Shown piece after piece: positions 59,150 to 64,000 of a DNA stretch of 64,000 nt (positions are counted from its first letter, which is position 1; every line of letters starts with the position of its first letter). Source of the DNA: Stomoxys calcitrans (lineage: Eukaryota > Arthropoda > Insecta > Diptera > Muscidae); NCBI RefSeq assembly GCF_963082655.1, contig NC_081555.1, positions 179,547,151-179,611,150 of the forward strand. The letters run 5' to 3'. The notes under the pieces are model-generated. The model searched no databases. It had not been told where the DNA came from and saw only the letters and a list, made by a program, of their open reading frames with translations. The position numbers and the translations under genes are program-made.

Positions 59150-60885
59150 ATTCAAATAGTTTTTTTCAAAGTTCTCCTTTTTAAATTGATTCCAATTTGG
59201 TCCCAATCGGGGTCTACATGTCAAGTTTGATTGATATTTGTTTGTGTGAGCGGCCCCCAAGTACTTATACCCAAATTTGACCACCAAACAATGGGTTCGA
59301 AATATTAACCGCTAGCTATTATATCCCCTTAGAGCCATAACTTGGGTGCAAATTGTCCCATTCGGCGTTAAGTGGTTTTGCAGGGACTTGTGTCCAAAAT
59401 TATAATATCACATTTGTATTATGCTCCAATTATCTTCTGTAGGTGTCTTCTAAGTGACAATGACGGTGTGACTAAAGAAATATACTTCCAAATATTGGCA
59501 GAGTTGTAGGGCAGGGTTAACCCATTACCCTTTGCATAATTACTTCTATTCGAACTGTTAATCAATCACCTGCCTCACCATACTGCAGCACCCTGTATTC
59601 GGATGTAATCTCTTTAATGATGTAAAACACGTGTTAAATTTTGACACACATATTATTTGACATTTTAAGTAATTGCAATTATTCAAATACTTTCAAGCGT
59701 TTGCGACCAAGTTCAGTTTGACTCGGAGTTGGAGTTTGATTAGAAGGGGAACAGTAACAGCGAGTATTTAGAAAGATTAGTAAAATTTGCATAGAAGCAA
59801 GAGGAAATCCACCAACACAACCACCACACCTCATCTCCTTTCACAAGACCTTTGATAATACTGTGGCATCTCCTTAGGATATTTGCTCCAAACTCTTAAG
59901 ATTTAAGATGGGTTTATGATGTGGGTGTAATTCCTACAGATAGATGCCTGCACGTTGTGTGGGTGTAGTTGTGTGTGGCCATGTTGCTATACCAAAATAG
60001 ACACATCCACACCTGGTGTAACCCCGTAAATCAACTGTTAAATTGTTTAGAACAACAAATTGCTCAGAAAAGTGGGAGAACTGCCATAGAGCGTATATTT
60101 TTAACTGAATCTAAGTGAATTTCAAAATTCCCACATTCTCACAAACGCGCACACACACACACACACTTGGTTTCCCCAGAAAGCTTTTTACCCTCGGCCA
60201 CACAACAACCCACCCGCGTGTGAGTGAGCGAATATAGCCTAGGGTGAATCATCAACGTATCCTTTTCAGGTGCCTCCACAATTTTTTATATAATTTTTGT
60301 TTTTCTTTACCCAAGTTAAAAACTCCACTCAGGGCACCATTCTGAGTGCGTATGCTGCGGCTTTGGGTTTTGTGGCAAATGTAACACGGGACTCATTGGC
60401 GCTGGTAAATGTGCAAGGCCGAGGTGTGAGTGAGTATCTGTGAGTAAATGGCTAGAAGAGCCACAAGGGAGCCACATTTGCACTACCCACATTACTATAC
60501 CTTTCAAAAGTCGCTAGTTTTTAATAAACGAGGACCTTATAAGTGACTGAGAATAAACCATTTTCAAATTTTGCCAAAAACACAAGACATTTGGGAGTAA
60601 TTGTCAAAAATGTTCATCTAAAGATAGGCACAACCATATTTTAAATGCTAATAAAGACTTAATGGTATCAATGGGGCTTATCCGAAAGGAGGAAATGGGA
60701 TGCATTTACGAAATCGGAAAAAGCCATTAACAGCATACTATCTCCACTGGTGCGCTTCGCTACACTTTAAAATTTATTTTTGATACTAGAGATTGTAGAA
60801 CATGTTGACGCTGATAAAGGATTTTCCTTTCTGTGCCTTCAAAATTCAATAATTCCTAAAATTCACCCAACTAAGGCATAACTGA
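59150..60885. other. Spacer with a family E-like relic
   Basis: 59190-59280 ('ccaatttggtcccaatcgggg', 'gtttgtgtgagcggccccca') is reminiscent of family E. CACACACACACACACAC near 60150. Nothing else recognised. Confidence 0.4.
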
Positions 60886-62354
60886 AACAAGTAAAAGCGT
60901 GCTAAGTTCGGCCGGGCCGAATGTTATATTCCCTCCACCATGGATCGCATTTGTGGAGTTCTTTCCCGGTATATCTTTTAAGACAAACAAAGGAAAAAAC
61001 AAACAAAATTGTGCTAATTGATCGGTTTATATGGGAGCTGTATCAGGCTAAAGACCGATTCAGAGTATATTTGACACCTGTGTTGGAGGTTGTGGTAGGA
61101 GCCGCTGTACAAAATTTCAGCCAAATCGGATAATTATTACGCCCTCTTGAGGCTCAAGAAGTCAAAACCCGAGATCGGTTTATATGGCAGCTATATCAGG
61201 TTATGGACTAATTTCAATCGTACCCAGCACAGTTGTTGAAAGTCATAACAAAACACCTCATGCAAAATTTCAGTGAAATCGGATAATAATTACCCCCTCT
61301 AGTGGCTCAAAACGTCAAGACCCGAGATCGGTTTATATTGCAGCTATATAAGGTTATGGACTGATTTCGACCATACTCAGCACAGTTGTTGGAAGTCATA
61401 ATAAAACGCCTCATGCAAAATTTCAACCAAATCGGATAAGAATTGTGCCCTCTAATGGCTCAAGAAGTCAAGACCCCAGATCGGTTTATATGGCAGCTAT
61501 ATCAGGTTATGGACCGATTTCAACCATACTCAGCACAGTTATTAGAAGTCATAGCAAAACACCTCATGCAAAATGTCAACCAAATCGGATAAGAATTGTC
61601 CCCTCTGGTGGCTCAAGAAGTCAAGACCCCAGATCGGTTTATATGGCAGCTATATCAGGTTATGGACTGATTTCGACCATACTAATCACAGTTGTTGGAA
61701 GTCATAATAAAACACCTCGGGCAAAATTTTAGCCAAATCGGATAAGAATTGTGCGCTCTAGTGGCTCAAGAAGTCAAGACCCGAGATCGGTTTATATGGC
61801 AGCTATATCAGGTTATGAACCGATTTCAAAAATACTCAGCACAGTTATTAGAAGTCATAGCAAAACATCTAGGTTCAGCCAAATCGGATAAGAAGTGTGC
61901 CCTCTAGTGGCACAAGGAGTCAAGACCCGAGATCGGTTTATATGGCAGCTACACCAACACATGGACCGATATAGCCCATTTACAATCTCAACCGTCCTAC
62001 ATTAATAAAAAGTATTTGTGCAAAATTTTAAGAGGCTGGCTTTACTCTTTCGAAAGTTAGCGTGCTTTCGACAGACAGACGGACGGACGGAAGGACGAAC
62101 AGACGGACGGACAGACGGACGGACAGACGGACGGACAGACGGACGGACAGGCGGACGGAAGGACGAGTAGACGGACGGTCAGACGGACGGTCAGACGGAC
62201 GGTCAGACGGACGGAGATGGCTAAATCGACTTAAAATGTCACGACGATCAAGAATATATATACTTTATGGGGTCTTAGTCGAAAATGTCGATGTGTTGCA
62301 AACGGAATGACTAAATGAATATACCCCCTATCCTACAGTGGTGGGTGTAAAAAG
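60886..62354 (+). mobile_element. Family A element with a B-type right terminus
   Basis: AACAAGTAAAAGCGTGCTAA, palindrome TTCGGCCGGGCCGAA and A leader. 'agatcggtttatat' cores at 61172, 61325, 61478, 61631, 61784 and 61930 (153 x 4, then 146). A 140-bp (GACGGACGGACA)n tract (62073-62215) and the A-like 'atatatactttatggggtctta' follow. It then ends in the B form GATGTGTTGCAAACGGAATG ... ACAGTGGTGGGTGTAAAAA. Confidence 0.92.
62073..62215 (+). repeat. Long GACGGACGGACA microsatellite
   Basis: Mixed GACG/GACA tetramers for about 140 bp inside the A element, the longest such array in the window. Confidence 0.92.
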
Positions 62355-63729
62355 AGCACAGCACCAACTTGGTAATGCTGTTGCATAATTTTCGGGGGAC
62401 TCGTATAAAATTTGCACGTAGCCAGTTTCTGGATAATTGCTTTTTAAGATTTTCCATCCTTAATGGGAAATGCCTACAGGATACGATATTTCTTGGCAAG
62501 CTCTTGGCCTGGATAAATGGGGAGTTCGTTTTTGTTTTTTGGTTCCAAACATGTAAGTGTCGAATAGAGTTCGTGCCCTGGTTGCAACACAAATACCTCT
62601 CCCCCACCACATAAATGGATGGGGTGAAACACTGCTCCTTGTGTCAGTGTCATGAATATGATAGTGCCCTTACGGTTTAATGTTGCATTGCAGCCTCATT
62701 GTTTGGGCCACACACGCACTCAGTCACCGTGAACAAACTCTGAATTGCGGCCTTGGTTGGTATGGTAAAGTTTGCACTTGACGCCCATCATCTTGCAGCG
62801 ACCAAGGTTGCCCTAAGATGGCAGTGGAAGTTGGGTAGAGGATGCTTGCTCCCACCCATATTCCTACCTAGCCTCCATGTACTTCATTTGAATTCCGGCT
62901 AGCATGGTATTCCAATGAAGCTGTTACTGCTGTGCGAGCGACTCGTCAGGTAAAGGTACATCGTTGCACTGCACTGTCCTGCACCGCACGTCGTCCTGTT
63001 CCAGGTGAGCAAATGGGAAGATGAACAAAAAAATATTTTGCCGTGAAATTAAAATTTTAATTAAAACAAAATGACGGAGCGACGACGTCGCTGCCTGTGC
63101 TGCACCATGCTTGTTGTGTTGTTCCTCTCCTTTTTTTGTTGTGTGTGTGTGTTTTTTTCTCGAATAGTTGGTACCTCATTCTGGGATTTAAGAGTCTCTT
63201 CATGCAGAATAGATTGCGAATGCTTGGTGGTGTTCGCTTTGTCCCGAAGAGTTGGAGATTGCTGTTTAGCGCAACAAATAATGAAGTTTGAATAGACAAT
63301 GCGCTTTCTTTCTCCCCCTGGCCCCCTTTTGGATTACGTTGCACTTTCGCTTTAAAGCATTATGGGGTCTGGTGAGAGAAACTGAAAATGATAAGGCCAA
63401 CATACAGAACCCCTTCTCAATCGCACAGATTTAGATTCTGGCACAGCTTATGGCACAAAGACAATTATCTTTCATTGCATTTTGTTTTAAGGACATTTTG
63501 CGAATTGTTAAGCATGTGTTTTAAGGCTTTTTGCGACATCATTAAATGCAGATGCTATGGTAGATAGTCAAAAAAAGTAAACATTGCTCTTGAGAAAAGA
63601 ATCGCTGGAAAGTAGATATTGAACCAAGTCATTTATGTCAATTGCCAAGTTGGCATAGATTTGATGAACAAGCTCCTAATGAAATGCTGATAATACAGAA
63701 ACTAAATAAAAGGATAATGGGAAGTTTTA
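62355..63729. other. Unique spacer, no gene firmly supported
   Basis: A 74-codon plus frame at 63071 has a good context (ACAAAATGACG) and a hydrophobic segment, but lies over T-rich/GT simple sequence. Nothing else was recognised. Confidence 0.35.
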
Positions 63730-63918
63730 ACAAGTAACAATGAATTAAGTTCGGCGATGCCGAAATTGAAAATCCACCACCATGGATTGACATCTTAAGC
63801 CAATTTCTTTAATATTTGTGAGCCCAAGACGTCTTTACACTGATATCGGTCATTACAGGGTAAGGTTGTCGAATGGACCCAAACTACTGACTTTTCTGAA
63901 ATTTGTCATAATCAGTTA
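63730..63918 (+). mobile_element. Family H left end
   Basis: AACAAGTAACAATGAATTAA followed by hairpin TTCGGCGATGCCGAA and a leader ATCCACCACCATGGATTG. This is the A/B end grammar with different sequence. It is cut at about 63919 by family D. Confidence 0.6.
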
Positions 63919-64000
63919 AAACCAGTAAGGAAACGCAAAAGTCGGGCTGTGCCGACTTTATAACAGCCTAAACCTACACTATTGGTACAAAGTGGGAGCT
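63919..64000 (+). mobile_element. Family D end, continues past the window
   Basis: CCAGTAAGGAAACGCAAAAG, hairpin GTCGGGCTGTGCCGAC and TACAAAGTGGGAGCT, matching the left arm of the D element at 47.85 kb. Confidence 0.65.

Noticed and set aside
63071..63295. A 74-codon plus frame with good start context and a hydrophobic stretch
   Set aside because: Overlaps T-run and GT simple sequence, no downstream structure, no homologue recalled; kept only as a note.

Overview
This window is repeat-dominated DNA from a fly, most likely a calyptrate muscid of the Stomoxys/Musca type. The grounds are AT-rich DNA with CAG/CA microsatellites, one short-intron fly-style gene, mariner-type MITEs, tRNA-derived SINEs, and above all dozens of Helentron-like (DINE-1/INE-1-related) elements. 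Species is inferred from recalled repeat types, not proven.

Only two protein-coding loci look real. (1) At 51379-50757 (minus) a two-exon gene encodes a 184-residue protein. It has a signal peptide, a Thr/Ala/Gly-rich middle and an Arg-rich tail, with a 68-bp GT-AG intron, a TATA box and a poly(A) signal. (2) At 675-1 (minus) an open frame of 225 codons runs off the left edge. It resembles proteins of a mobile-element-like family. An RSS/Transib-like sequence at 2502-2474 could be the terminus of the same element. A decayed Tc1/mariner transposase lies at 56330-56835.

By hand-drawn boundaries a little under half of the window (about 30 kb) belongs to two related element families, called A and B here. 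The left end of each is AACAAGTAAA + spacer + the palindrome TTCGGCCGGGCCGAA. The middle is a tandem array whose unit is 153 bp in both families. Next comes a (GACGGACGGACA)n microsatellite, then a block shared with Drosophila INE-1 (CATAAAGTATATATATTCTT ... GTCCGTCTGTCCG), and finally a right palindrome of the form TATACCC...GGGTATA. 'Plus' below means left end to right end along the + strand. Families C, D, E and H are further terminal-hairpin repeats.

Layout: 0-3 kb partial ORF, possible DNA transposon and C; 3.6-6.8 kb a hairpin minisatellite split by B and a SINE; 8.3-12.6 kb B, A and A with a nested mariner MITE; 12.6-17 kb SINE, E, A; 17-32.7 kb alternating A/B copies and unique spacers; 34.4-41.5 kb nested A-in-C and E-in-B; 43.6-48.2 kb an intact A, fragments, a 16-bp satellite and D; 48.9-55.7 kb B, the secreted-protein gene, B, A; 56-59 kb transposase relic and a rearranged B/A cluster; 60.9-62.4 kb A; 63.7-64 kb H and D ends. 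The spacers are non-coding, probably intronic or intergenic. Nothing links the genes into a pathway; the main story is modular rearrangement of the Helentron-like elements.
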